In this document: in pieces, positions 7,825 to 14,828 of the stretch
How the letters are laid out: each line of letters begins with the position of its first letter
Numbering within the stretch: the first letter of the stretch is position 1
NCBI GenBank assembly: GCA_934486495.1
Contig: CAKSPW010000033.1
Coordinates: forward strand, 1-24,599
Length of the DNA stretch: 24,599 nt
Direction: 5' to 3'
From: an uncultured Clostridia bacterium
GTDB lineage: Bacteria; Bacillota; Clostridia; UBA1381
Notes under the pieces: model-generated
Databases searched by the model: none
Told to the model about the DNA's origin: nothing
The model's input: the letters and a program-made list of their open reading frames with translations, nothing else
Program-made: the position numbers and the translations under genes

Positions 7825-8744
7825 TGAATAAGATGAATTTTACAGCTAACAGATGGAAATTTATGCTTCTTCCGATTGCGATAATTGTTATCGGTATAGT
7901 AATGTGGGTTGTACACGGCGGCTTTAACTATGACATAGAGTTTAAGGGCGGCGTTCGTATGCAGGTTGAGCTCGGCACAACATATGATAATGATGAGCTC
8001 AGCAAGCTTCTTTCGGAAAAAATCGGCGAACAGGTTACCGTTCAAAAGGCAGCTAACGATACACAGGCTATCGTAAAAACTCCGCCTATTGACGAATCTG
8101 TTAAGGATGAGGTTTTCTCTGTTCTTAAGGAAAAGTATTCACTTGAGGACAGTGCACTTATGTCAGTATCGAGTGCGTCCGCAAGCTTTGGTACAGAGGT
8201 TCAGCAAAAGGCTCTTTTGTACGCTTTACTTGCAATTATCTGTATTCTTATCTATATTGCAATAAGATTTGAATGGCGTTCGGCTGTTATGGCTGTTATG
8301 GCGCTTGCCATTAACGTTGCCGTTATGTTTGCTGTTTATGCTATAACAAACATTGCTATGAATACTACATTTATTGCAGCTATGCTTACGGTTATCGGTT
8401 ACTCTATCAACAATACAATCGTTATTTTCGACCGTATTCGTGAGAATATGAAGAGAGTAAGCGGTAAAAACGGCGGCAGCATTATCGAAACCGTTGACAG
8501 AAGTATTGCAGAGAGTATGGGAAGAACGGTTAACTCTACAATAACAACGCTCATCACGATAGTACTTCTTTATATTATCGGTGTGGCAGCTGTAAGAGAT
8601 TTCGCTCTTCCGCTTATTGTAGGTATCATAATCGGTGCTTATACATCAATCTTTATTGCAGGCGGATTTTGGGCTGTATGGAAGCAGTCTGAAAAGGATG
8701 CCAGAGCGGCTGCTGCAAGAGAGAAGAAATCAAAGAAAAAATAA
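7824..8744 (+). CDS. secF: Protein translocase subunit SecF
   Basis: Partner of SecD, 306 residues. It has one N-terminal helix, the family motif NYDIEFKGG (35-43), a small external domain, and five helices from about 130. The conserved YSINNTIVIFDRIREN lies at 193-208. The tail (about 288-306) is strongly basic and probably cytoplasmic. GGAGGT is spaced 9 bases before the ATG, inside the end of secD, which gives translational coupling. SecD and SecF are encoded separately here rather than fused as in Bacillus. Confidence 0.95.
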   Translation: MNKMNFTANRWKFMLLPIAIIVIGIVMWVVHGGFNYDIEFKGGVRMQVELGTTYDNDELSKLLSEKIGEQVTVQKAANDTQAIVKTPPIDESVKDEVFSVLKEKYSLEDSALMSVSSASASFGTEVQQKALLYALLAIICILIYIAIRFEWRSAVMAVMALAINVAVMFAVYAITNIAMNTTFIAAMLTVIGYSINNTIVIFDRIRENMKRVSGKNGGSIIETVDRSIAESMGRTVNSTITTLITIVLLYIIGVAAVRDFALPLIVGIIIGAYTSIFIAGGFWAVWKQSEKDARAAAAREKKSKKK

Positions 8745-8760
8745 TAGCTTATGCTTAGTA

Positions 8761-8792
8761 AGAGCTGTTGCGTTTGCAGCAGCTCTTTTTTT
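8761..8792 (+). terminator. Rho-independent terminator of secGDF
   Basis: AGAGCTGTTGC (8761-8771) pairs with GCAGCAGCTCT (8776-8786), an 11-bp stem with one G-U pair and a GTTT loop, followed directly by seven T residues. It begins 16 bases after the secF stop. The following 190 bases up to the next promoter hold no gene that I can support. Confidence 0.92.
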
Positions 8793-8981
8793 GCGTTATA
8801 AAAGGCAAACGGAGAGTATTTTAACCGAAAGCTTAGTAAGGGTTTTTCGGCGGTGCATTTATGCTCAAAGCGCTGACTTATTTTGCGTAAAGCCTTTGGG
8901 TAACACAAGAATTTGTTAAAATGTATTTGTTTTATGTTGTATGTTGAGGTGATTTATCAATATTGCTTAATTTTATGAATA

Positions 8982-9014
8982 TGTGTTGACTTGTGTTGAT
9001 TTGTGTGATATAAT
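8982..9014 (+). promoter_or_regulatory. DeoR-gene promoter with three phased direct repeats
   Basis: TTGACT (8986-8991), 17 bases, TATAAT (9009-9014). Superimposed are direct repeats TGTGTTGA (8982-8989), TGTGTTGA (8992-8999) and TGTGTGA (9002-9008), each 10 bases apart. They fill the spacer between the two boxes. Such phasing places all copies on one face of the helix and fits a repressor operator; DeoR-family proteins often bind tandem repeats. Confidence 0.7.
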
Positions 9015-9040
9015 GTTAAATATGTTGGAGGTGTGTTTAA

Positions 9041-9850
9041 ATGTTTGCAGTTGAAAGACAGAAATATATATGCGATACACTTGAGCGTGACGGAACGGCG
9101 GGTATTAATGATTTGGCGGACGCTCTGGGCGTATCGGCTGAAACGATAAGACGGGATTTGCTTGTTCTTGAGAAAAAAGGCAGTTTATCAAGGATACATG
9201 GCGGTGCGGTGAGAAGAAACGGTGTGCCGGAGCATAAATCTCTTTCAAAAAGACTTGATTTTCAAATTAAGGAAAAAGCTGAACTTTCCGAGTATGCCTG
9301 TGCATTTATAAATAACGGTGATTATATCGCAATTGACTGCGGAAGTACGGCTGTAAAGCTTGCCGAGGCGATTGTAAAAAAGTTTTCTCTTTTGAATGTT
9401 CTTACAAACAGTCTTGACGTTTTTAATATTCTCCGTGCTAACAAAGGCATTAAAACGGTGCTTATAGGCGGTAATTTTAATGAGGATGAAAACGGATTTT
9501 GCGGCTTGAGCGCAATTGAAACGGTTAAAAGATATAATGTTTCAAAGTATTTTATGTTTCCTTCCGCGGTGTCGCTTAAATACGGAATTACAGGCTACGG
9601 CGAGGATATATGCTATATTCAGAAAGCTTTTTTCGATATTTCGGACGAGGTTTATGTTTTGGCGGACAGCGATAAATTTGAAAAGCGTGCGTTTGAAAAG
9701 GTTGTTGAAACGGATAAGGCGTATACGTATGTAACCGATTCTTCTCTTGCAGGCGTAATAAAGCAATCATATATAGATGAGGGTATGAAAATAGTGTCGT
9801 CGGCGGACGATATGAAAAAAATGACGGTTGGTGATACGGTAAATGAATAA
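9041..9850 (+). CDS. DeoR/GlpR-family transcriptional regulator
   Basis: This 269-residue repressor-type regulator has an N-terminal winged helix (about 6-57) with the DeoR signature (LADALGVSAETIRRDLLVLE at 25-44, then RIHGGA at 51-56). A sugar-phosphate sensor domain of the ribose-phosphate-isomerase-like fold follows, with DCGST at 99-103, LTNS at 121-124, GG at 143-144 and ADSDKF at 208-213. The effector of this family is usually a phosphorylated sugar. GGAGGTGT precedes the ATG. The gene overlaps the following transporter gene by 8 bases, so the regulator probably controls the transporter and itself through the repeats in its promoter. Some sensor-domain positions look unusual (FMFPSAVS at about 171-178 where relatives typically have a T-A-G-containing block), so effector specificity may differ. 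Confidence 0.93.
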   Translation: MFAVERQKYICDTLERDGTAGINDLADALGVSAETIRRDLLVLEKKGSLSRIHGGAVRRNGVPEHKSLSKRLDFQIKEKAELSEYACAFINNGDYIAIDCGSTAVKLAEAIVKKFSLLNVLTNSLDVFNILRANKGIKTVLIGGNFNEDENGFCGLSAIETVKRYNVSKYFMFPSAVSLKYGITGYGEDICYIQKAFFDISDEVYVLADSDKFEKRAFEKVVETDKAYTYVTDSSLAGVIKQSYIDEGMKIVSSADDMKKMTVGDTVNE

Positions 9851-11063
9851 TCAGAAAAAATATGTGCGAATACTTGTTCTTTTGTGCACGGTGGTATATT
9901 TTATAAGCTATCTTACAAGAATTAATTATGCGGCGGTGCTTATAGAGATTGTAAAAAGTCGGGGAATATCAAATGCCGAAGCGTCGCTTGCTCTTACGGC
10001 GAGTGCTATAAGCTATGGCGGCGGTCAGTTGATAAGCGGATATTTCGGTGATAAAATAAAGCCTGACAAAATAATTCTTTCGGGACTTGTATGCACAACG
10101 GTAATGAATTTTTTGCTGCCGATATTTGAAACAACGGCTGCATCTGTTGTGATTTGGACAATAAACGGCTTTGCACAGGCGATGATGTGGCCGCCGATAG
10201 TTAAAATTCTTACGACAAAAATGAAGGGTGAGGCATATCAAAAGGCGTGCGTTTACATTTCGTGGGGGGCGTCTTTTGCGACTATATTTGTTTATTTGAT
10301 TTCACCCGTTATAATACATACGATAAATTGGAAGGGTGTTTTTGTTTTTTCGGCGCTTGCGGGACTTGTTATGAGCGTTGTGTGGGCATTATCTTTTGGC
10401 AGGGTTTTTAATAAGATAGACGATGTTTTAATTGAAAATGTCAAGAGCAGCAAACCGAGTAAAAAGATGAACGGACGTATCGTTGTGCTTATCGGGGTTT
10501 TAATGCTTGTTATAGTTGTTCAGGGAAGTCTTAGAGACGGTGTCGCCACATGGACGCCGACGTATATTTCGGAAATGTTTAACCTTGGCAGTGAAATTTC
10601 AATTTTGTCGGGAGTTATTCTTCCTGTTTTCGGTATGGTTTGCAATTATTTGGCTATGCTCATTAATCGCACCCTTATTAGAAATCAAATGCTCAACGCA
10701 GGCATAATTTTTGTTTTCGGTGCGGTGTTTTCAATGCTGCTTTCGCTGCTTGGAGAAAAGAGTGCAATTTTTGCGATTTTGTCGCTTGCCGTTATAACGG
10801 GCTGTATGCACGGCATTAATTATCTTATGACGTGTCTTACGCCGTCGCATTTTATAAAGTACGGTAATGTTTCGTTTATATCGGGCCTGTTAAATTCGTG
10901 TACATATGTCGGAAGTGCAATTTCAACATACGGCATAGCTCTTATGACGAATAATAAAAGCTGGAGCTATATTTCATTTTCGTGGGGTATTTTAGCGGTT
11001 ATAGGTGCGGTGCTTTGTATAGGTATATCGCATTTGTGGGGAAGATTCACGAAAGAAAAATAA
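9843..11063 (+). CDS. MFS transporter, organophosphate:phosphate antiporter type (GlpT/UhpT-like)
   Basis: This 406-residue polytopic protein has about 12 hydrophobic segments. It aligns by eye with GlpT: TRINYA (25-30) matches the region of the first phosphate-binding Arg (Arg26 here, Arg45 in GlpT), and SLRDGVATWTPTYI (229-242) matches the second (Arg231 here, Arg269 in GlpT). FAQAMMWPPIVK (110-121) corresponds to the WPP motif of the family. It therefore most likely exchanges phosphate for a phosphorylated substrate such as glycerol 3-phosphate or a hexose phosphate; which one cannot be told. The ATG lies inside the end of the DeoR gene. No clear terminator follows; the next promoter starts about 75 bases downstream. 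Confidence 0.88.
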   Translation: MNNQKKYVRILVLLCTVVYFISYLTRINYAAVLIEIVKSRGISNAEASLALTASAISYGGGQLISGYFGDKIKPDKIILSGLVCTTVMNFLLPIFETTAASVVIWTINGFAQAMMWPPIVKILTTKMKGEAYQKACVYISWGASFATIFVYLISPVIIHTINWKGVFVFSALAGLVMSVVWALSFGRVFNKIDDVLIENVKSSKPSKKMNGRIVVLIGVLMLVIVVQGSLRDGVATWTPTYISEMFNLGSEISILSGVILPVFGMVCNYLAMLINRTLIRNQMLNAGIIFVFGAVFSMLLSLLGEKSAIFAILSLAVITGCMHGINYLMTCLTPSHFIKYGNVSFISGLLNSCTYVGSAISTYGIALMTNNKSWSYISFSWGILAVIGAVLCIGISHLWGRFTKEK

Positions 11064-11137
11064 GCTGCGGAAAGTGATTTTAATTTCAGTCTCTTTTGGA
11101 TTTGAAATATATAATATGAAAAATTACGAAAAAAGTA

Positions 11138-11166
11138 TTGCATATTAATGTAATATGTGATATAAT
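11138..11166 (+). promoter_or_regulatory. Promoter of the SLH-domain protein gene
   Basis: TTGCAT (11138-11143), 17 bases, TATAAT (11161-11166), about 30 bases before the start codon. The preceding base context TGTGA is the same as at the DeoR gene promoter. Confidence 0.75.
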
Positions 11167-11196
11167 GGTGATAACACCAAATAAAAAGGAGAAGAA

Positions 11197-12399
11197 ATGA
11201 TGAAAAAGGTACTTAGTTTTTTTATGGCACTTTGCTTATGCCTGACCGCATTGCCGTGCAGCGTATTCGCTCTTGATGAGCTTGGACAGATTGAGGCTGC
11301 GATGAAGGCTGTTAGAAAGGCCGAATCAACACTTGAGATGAAAAATGATATGACGAGCGATTCGTTTCTGAAGGATATAAAGCTTATTCTTCCCGATGAA
11401 AGCACTGTCGAACTTTCATTTTCAAAAGAAACGGATTACAGAGTATATAATGCAACAAGCGAAAAAGACGGTTCGATTTTTGCGAATATACTCTTTACCT
11501 GCGGACCATACACACGTCATGACATGTATACGATGAAAATTCCGAAGCTTACCGGTGCGTCGGCGGAGGCAAATGCCGATAAGGAAAATCTCGCAAAGGA
11601 TATTGCGGCAGCGAATGAAATATTCAAAGGCGTTTCTCTCGATGCAAATGTTACGGCAGATGATATTTTAAATTCCGTTAAGGCTGTAATAAAGTACGGA
11701 AGCACGGTTGAGCTTACGGGGGATTTTACAAAGGTAGATTCAACAGAAACAAAAAAAGGCTCTGTTAAGTGTTTTATAAAGTTTACTCTTAATAAAGAAA
11801 CAAGCACGCTTAAGGTTTATAACACTCTCCGCTTGCTTGACTCGGCTGCTTTGCCGGAGACAAAACCCGAAACGGTTAAGCCGGCAGCGTTTTCTGATGT
11901 TGCTGACGGTGCATATTATGCAGATGCCGTAAAGTGGGCGGTTGGTAAAAGCATTACGCAGGGTACGAGCGCAACGACATTTTCACCCGATTTAACATGC
12001 ACAAGAGCGCAGATATTAACATTCCTTTGGCGCGCGGTAGGCTCACCGAAGGCAGAGAGCGCAAATCCGTATACGGATGTAACATCTGCCGATTATTTCT
12101 ATGATGCGGCAATTTGGGCATATCAAAAGGGCATGGTATCCGGTAATTTGTTTGAGGGCAACACTCCGTGCACAAGAGCCTCAACCGTTATGTATTTGTG
12201 GAAAAACGCAGGTTCTCCCGCTCTTGGTAATTTTGAAATATTTGATGATGTAAGTGAGGATTCCGAGTATTGCACCGCTGTTTTCTGGGCAGTTGAAAAT
12301 AATATTACAAGCGGCGTTTCCGAAACAGAATTTGCACCTGCTGCAATTTGCTCAAGAGGTCAGATTGTAACATTCCTTAAAAGAGCGTTTGAGGAATAA
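11197..12399 (+). CDS. Secreted S-layer-homology (SLH) domain protein
   Basis: This is a 400-residue cell-surface protein. A signal peptide (about 1-26, cleavage near VFA-LD) leads into two similar modules of about 85 residues (about 34-118 and 130-215) sharing a pattern like IKLILPDESTVELSF / VKAVIKYGSTVEL. Three SLH repeats follow (about 231-280, 291-336 and 348-396), each with the FxDV...YxxAvxWA...G...FxP...R...tfLwr type pattern. SLH domains bind pyruvylated secondary cell-wall polymers, so the protein is non-covalently wall-bound. The function of the N-terminal modules is unknown. AAGGAG precedes two consecutive ATG codons (11197, 11200); either could be used. Single-gene unit with its own promoter and terminator. 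Confidence 0.9.
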   Translation: MMKKVLSFFMALCLCLTALPCSVFALDELGQIEAAMKAVRKAESTLEMKNDMTSDSFLKDIKLILPDESTVELSFSKETDYRVYNATSEKDGSIFANILFTCGPYTRHDMYTMKIPKLTGASAEANADKENLAKDIAAANEIFKGVSLDANVTADDILNSVKAVIKYGSTVELTGDFTKVDSTETKKGSVKCFIKFTLNKETSTLKVYNTLRLLDSAALPETKPETVKPAAFSDVADGAYYADAVKWAVGKSITQGTSATTFSPDLTCTRAQILTFLWRAVGSPKAESANPYTDVTSADYFYDAAIWAYQKGMVSGNLFEGNTPCTRASTVMYLWKNAGSPALGNFEIFDDVSEDSEYCTAVFWAVENNITSGVSETEFAPAAICSRGQIVTFLKRAFEE

Positions 12400-12473
12400 T
12401 ATATTTTTTATCGCTGTTTATGCCGGTATAGGGCTAAATAGAGGTTATTATGAATAAAATAAAACGAAATTGG

Positions 12474-12499
12474 GCGGATATTTATTATCCGCTCTTTTT
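12474..12499 (+). terminator. Rho-independent terminator of the SLH gene
   Basis: GCGGATA (12474-12480) pairs with TATCCGC (12486-12492), with loop TTTAT, followed by TCTTTTT. It lies about 75 bases downstream of the SLH stop codon. Confidence 0.85.
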
Positions 12500-12564
12500 A
12501 GCGCAAAATAACATAACACGCTGTAACCACAGACGAAAGAAATACAATATTTTCTTGTAATTTA

Positions 12565-12593
12565 TTGACTTATTGATTTACTTATGATATAAT
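12565..12593 (+). promoter_or_regulatory. Promoter upstream of the WYL-domain regulator
   Basis: TTGACT (12565-12570), 17 bases, TATAAT (12588-12593). It implies a leader of roughly 205 bases before the ATG at 12807. Confidence 0.8.
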
Positions 12594-12624
12594 TACAATA
12601 TCTATATATTGCCTGTGATTCACT

Positions 12625-12672
12625 GTGCGGTTTATCGCACTCTTAATTTGATACAATCAGTATAAAGAGTGC
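12625..12672 (+). promoter_or_regulatory. Structured leader with two mutually exclusive hairpins
   Basis: GTGCG (12625-12629) pairs with CGCAC (12636-12640). Alternatively GCACTCTT (12637-12644) pairs perfectly with AAGAGTGC (12665-12672). The two hairpins share the GCAC bases and cannot form together. No T-run follows, so this is not a simple terminator. No known riboswitch class was recognised. Confidence 0.35.
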
Positions 12673-12681
12673 AACTGCGCT

Positions 12682-12771
12682 TTGCCAAAGAAAAGCTTCA
12701 GAATAATTGCAGGCAAGTATGCAGACGGTTATGACGATTATTTTGCCGAAATCGAAAGGCTTAATCTTTAA
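12682..12771 (+). pseudogene. Possible short gene remnant in the leader of the WYL gene
   Basis: An open frame of 29 codons from a TTG to TAA at 12769-12771, ending in YADGYDDYFAEIERLNL, has codon choice like the neighbouring genes. It has no ATG and no convincing ribosome binding site. I do not recognise it. It may be the end of a deleted gene or chance. Confidence 0.2.
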
Positions 12772-12806
12772 GATTTAATGTTTTATGATGAAAAGGGTTG
12801 AGAATA

Positions 12807-13790
12807 ATGAGAGTTTCACATCAAAAGCTTAAAATGCTGTACCTTATGAAAATACTTCTTGAAAAAACCGATGAAGAACATACCATGACCGTGCCGGAAA
12901 TGATTGCCGAGCTTGCAAATTACGGGATATCAGCGGAGAGAAGAAGTATATATGACGATATTGAGTATTTAAAACTGTTCGGCGTTGATATTTGCATGAG
13001 AAAATCAAAAACGACCGATTATTTTGTTGCAAGCCGTGATTTTGAACTTCCGGAGCTTAAGCTTTTGGTTGATAGTGTTCAATCCTCGAAGTTTATAACC
13101 AGAAAAAAGAGCATGGAGCTTATCTCCAAAATAGAAAAGCTTACAAGTAAGCAGTATGCAAAGCAGCTTCACCGTCAGGTGTTTGTTACGAACAGAGTAA
13201 AAACTTTAAATGAAAGAATCTATTATAATGTCGATAAAATACATGACGCTATCAATGCAAATAAGCAAATTGAATTCAGGTATTTTGACATTGATGTCGA
13301 TAAAAAGAAGGTGTTCAGAAAAAACGGAGAGCAATATTCCGAGTCGCCGGTATCTCTTACATGGGATGACGAAAACTATTATATGATTACCTATAAGGAG
13401 AAGTATGACAGTTATGTGCATTATCGGGTAGACAGAATGGAATCTATTGAGCTGACCGAAAAGGTAAGAGTTTTGCCCGACAAACCATTCGATTTGTCCT
13501 CGTACGCAAAAACGATGTTTCAGATGTTCGGCGGTGAGGAAGTTTGCGTCAGAATGAAGTTTGAAAATGAGCTTGTAGGCGTGATATACGACAGGTTCGG
13601 AATTGACGTTCCGATTATAAAAGCTGATGAGCGTCATTTTATATGCAATGTTAAGGTGGCGGTCAGTCCTCACTTTTTGTCATGGGTAATCAGCTTCGGC
13701 GGCCGCTGCGAAATTCTTTCTCCGGATACGGTTATAGAGAGTTTATATAATTTGCTGAAAGAAACAAGCAGTGTTTATGAAAGAGCGTAA
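12807..13790 (+). CDS. WYL-domain transcriptional regulator
   Basis: This 327-residue regulator has an N-terminal winged helix (about 5-75; PEMIAELANYGISAERRSIYDDIEYL at 30-55 is the DeoR-type helix-turn-helix region). A helical linker follows, then a WYL ligand-sensing domain (about 140-225) and a WCX-type C-terminal part (about 240-320). The WYL tripeptide position reads YYM (191-193, in ENYYMITY), and the conserved arginines downstream are Arg207 and Arg210 in HYRVDRM. WYL domains bind nucleic acid or nucleotide ligands in characterised relatives. The ATG at 12807 has AAAGGG about 9 bases upstream and is preferred over an in-frame TTG at 12798. A long leader separates it from its promoter. 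The deformylase gene follows after 70 bases and may be co-transcribed. Confidence 0.9.
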   Translation: MRVSHQKLKMLYLMKILLEKTDEEHTMTVPEMIAELANYGISAERRSIYDDIEYLKLFGVDICMRKSKTTDYFVASRDFELPELKLLVDSVQSSKFITRKKSMELISKIEKLTSKQYAKQLHRQVFVTNRVKTLNERIYYNVDKIHDAINANKQIEFRYFDIDVDKKKVFRKNGEQYSESPVSLTWDDENYYMITYKEKYDSYVHYRVDRMESIELTEKVRVLPDKPFDLSSYAKTMFQMFGGEEVCVRMKFENELVGVIYDRFGIDVPIIKADERHFICNVKVAVSPHFLSWVISFGGRCEILSPDTVIESLYNLLKETSSVYERA

Positions 13791-13860
13791 AATATGCAAA
13801 GATAGGGGTGTAATGTGAAATTGACACGCTATGCGGAAATAAACGAAAAAGGTGATTATA

Positions 13861-14274
13861 ATGGTTAAAGAATTAATACATGATACTGCATTTTTAGGGC
13901 AGGAGTCTGAAACGGCAACAGATGCCGATTTGCAGGTGTCGCAGGATTTGCTCGATACGCTGACGGCGCATAAAGAAACTTGCGTTGGAATGGCGGCAAA
14001 TATGATCGGCGTAAAAAAGCGGATTATTTGTTTTGATGATAACGGAACATATAAAATAATGTTTAATCCCGAAATCATAAAGAAGTCCGAACCGTATGAA
14101 ACGGAAGAAAGCTGCCTATCCTTGCTCGGCGGTCCGAGAAAAACAAAAAGATATAGGAAAATCAGAGTTCAGTATCAAACTCTTGATTTTAAGGTGAGAA
14201 CAAAAACGTATGAGGGATGGACAGCACAAATTATACAGCACGAAATAGACCATTGTAATGGGATTTTGATATAG
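13861..14274 (+). CDS. def: Peptide deformylase, variant form
   Basis: This 137-residue protein has the three deformylase motifs in order: GMAANMIG (43-50), ESCLS (83-87) and QHEIDH (126-131). The metal ligands Cys85, His127 and His131 and the catalytic Glu128 are present. Two usual residues differ: the Gln of motif 1 (GxGxAAxQ) is Met48, and the Gly of motif 2 (EGCLS) is Ser84. The enzyme normally removes the formyl group from new proteins. I recall clostridial deformylase-like proteins with the same NMIG sequence, so the motif 1 change is probably lineage-typical. A second, canonical deformylase is expected elsewhere in the genome. The ATG at 13861 follows AAAGGTGA at suitable distance; the GTG at 13852 would sit inside that site. 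The gene converges on a broken amidase gene. Confidence 0.85.
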   Translation: MVKELIHDTAFLGQESETATDADLQVSQDLLDTLTAHKETCVGMAANMIGVKKRIICFDDNGTYKIMFNPEIIKKSEPYETEESCLSLLGGPRKTKRYRKIRVQYQTLDFKVRTKTYEGWTAQIIQHEIDHCNGILI

Positions 14275-14280
14275 GCGGAA

Positions 14281-14627
14281 TTTCATTAAAAACAATCTTT
14301 TATCCGCCGATTTAACGGCATGAGCCTTAGCTGCGGTTATCTGCGCCATGCGGTTTTGTATATAATCCGCAAGCTCCTTTTTTATCTTGCTGTGATTTTT
14401 CGGAATAGAAAATATGAAGCCACTCAGCCGATTTATTTTAAAAAGGAGTTCATATGAATACTTATAAACAAATCCGCACCGCCATTTGGACTTCCGTGAC
14501 CTTCGTCAACTATTATTTTTATATTATCCTGCGTTGACGCTTCGCCAAGAAAATATATGCCGCCTGCAACAATCATAAATGCAGCGCATAAAACCGCAAT
14601 GGCGGCTGATTTTTTAACAACAAGCAT
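14281..14627 (-). pseudogene. cwlD: Decayed N-acetylmuramoyl-L-alanine amidase (CwlD-like, Amidase_3)
   Basis: From the ATG at 14627 the frame encodes an N-terminal membrane anchor (about 5-28), then the amidase start IIVDEGHGSPNGGAD (about 38-52), which jumps directly to LFISIHMNSF (about 53-62). In intact family members these blocks are separated by roughly 50-60 residues, so an internal deletion has occurred. A stop at 14435-14433 follows. A neighbouring frame continues with SAEWLHIFYSEKSQQ, and after another shift at an A-run, KELADYIQNRMAQIT...KSADKRLFLMK, matching the order of the amidase C-terminal half. The final section containing the second catalytic Glu (usually VECGF) is missing beyond 14281, where the convergent deformylase gene ends. 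Intact CwlD makes muramic lactam in the spore cortex. Confidence 0.85.
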
Positions 14628-14699
14628 TTTATCCCCACGTCAGTATATATGTTATATTATATTCATCCGCTCAGACTGTTATGAGTAAATTCTACTTTC

Positions 14700-14756
14700 C
14701 AAAAAAGAGGCTGTGCGGCAAAAGTCAACTGACTTTTGCCACGCAGCCTTTTTTCA
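14700..14756. terminator. Bidirectional rho-independent terminator
   Basis: A nearly continuous 19-bp stem (GGCTGTGCGGCAAAAGTCA at 14709-14727 against 14730-14748) with one mismatch and a wobble, flanked by six A residues on the left and six T residues on the right. It ends the giant minus-strand gene and would also stop plus-strand transcripts. Confidence 0.9.
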
Positions 14757-14828
14757 TTTTCGAGGGGGTATGAGGAGAGATACAGTGTGTATGCTGCAAT
14801 CCGGAGCCTTTAACATCCCCTTTTTTAG

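Noticed and set aside
8753..8841. Repeated GCTTAGTAAG at 8753 and about 8830
   Set aside because: There are only two short copies, without symmetry or link to a gene; probably chance.
12450..12560. 36-codon frame with an AGAGG site downstream of the SLH gene
   Set aside because: It runs through the SLH terminator hairpin, and its composition does not look coding.
13206..13673. 155-codon minus-strand frame inside the WYL regulator
   Set aside because: It is antisense to a well-supported domain protein and has no recognisable features.
13815..13868. 17-codon GTG frame overlapping the deformylase start
   Set aside because: It has a weak ribosome site and could couple translation, but it is too short to support as a gene.
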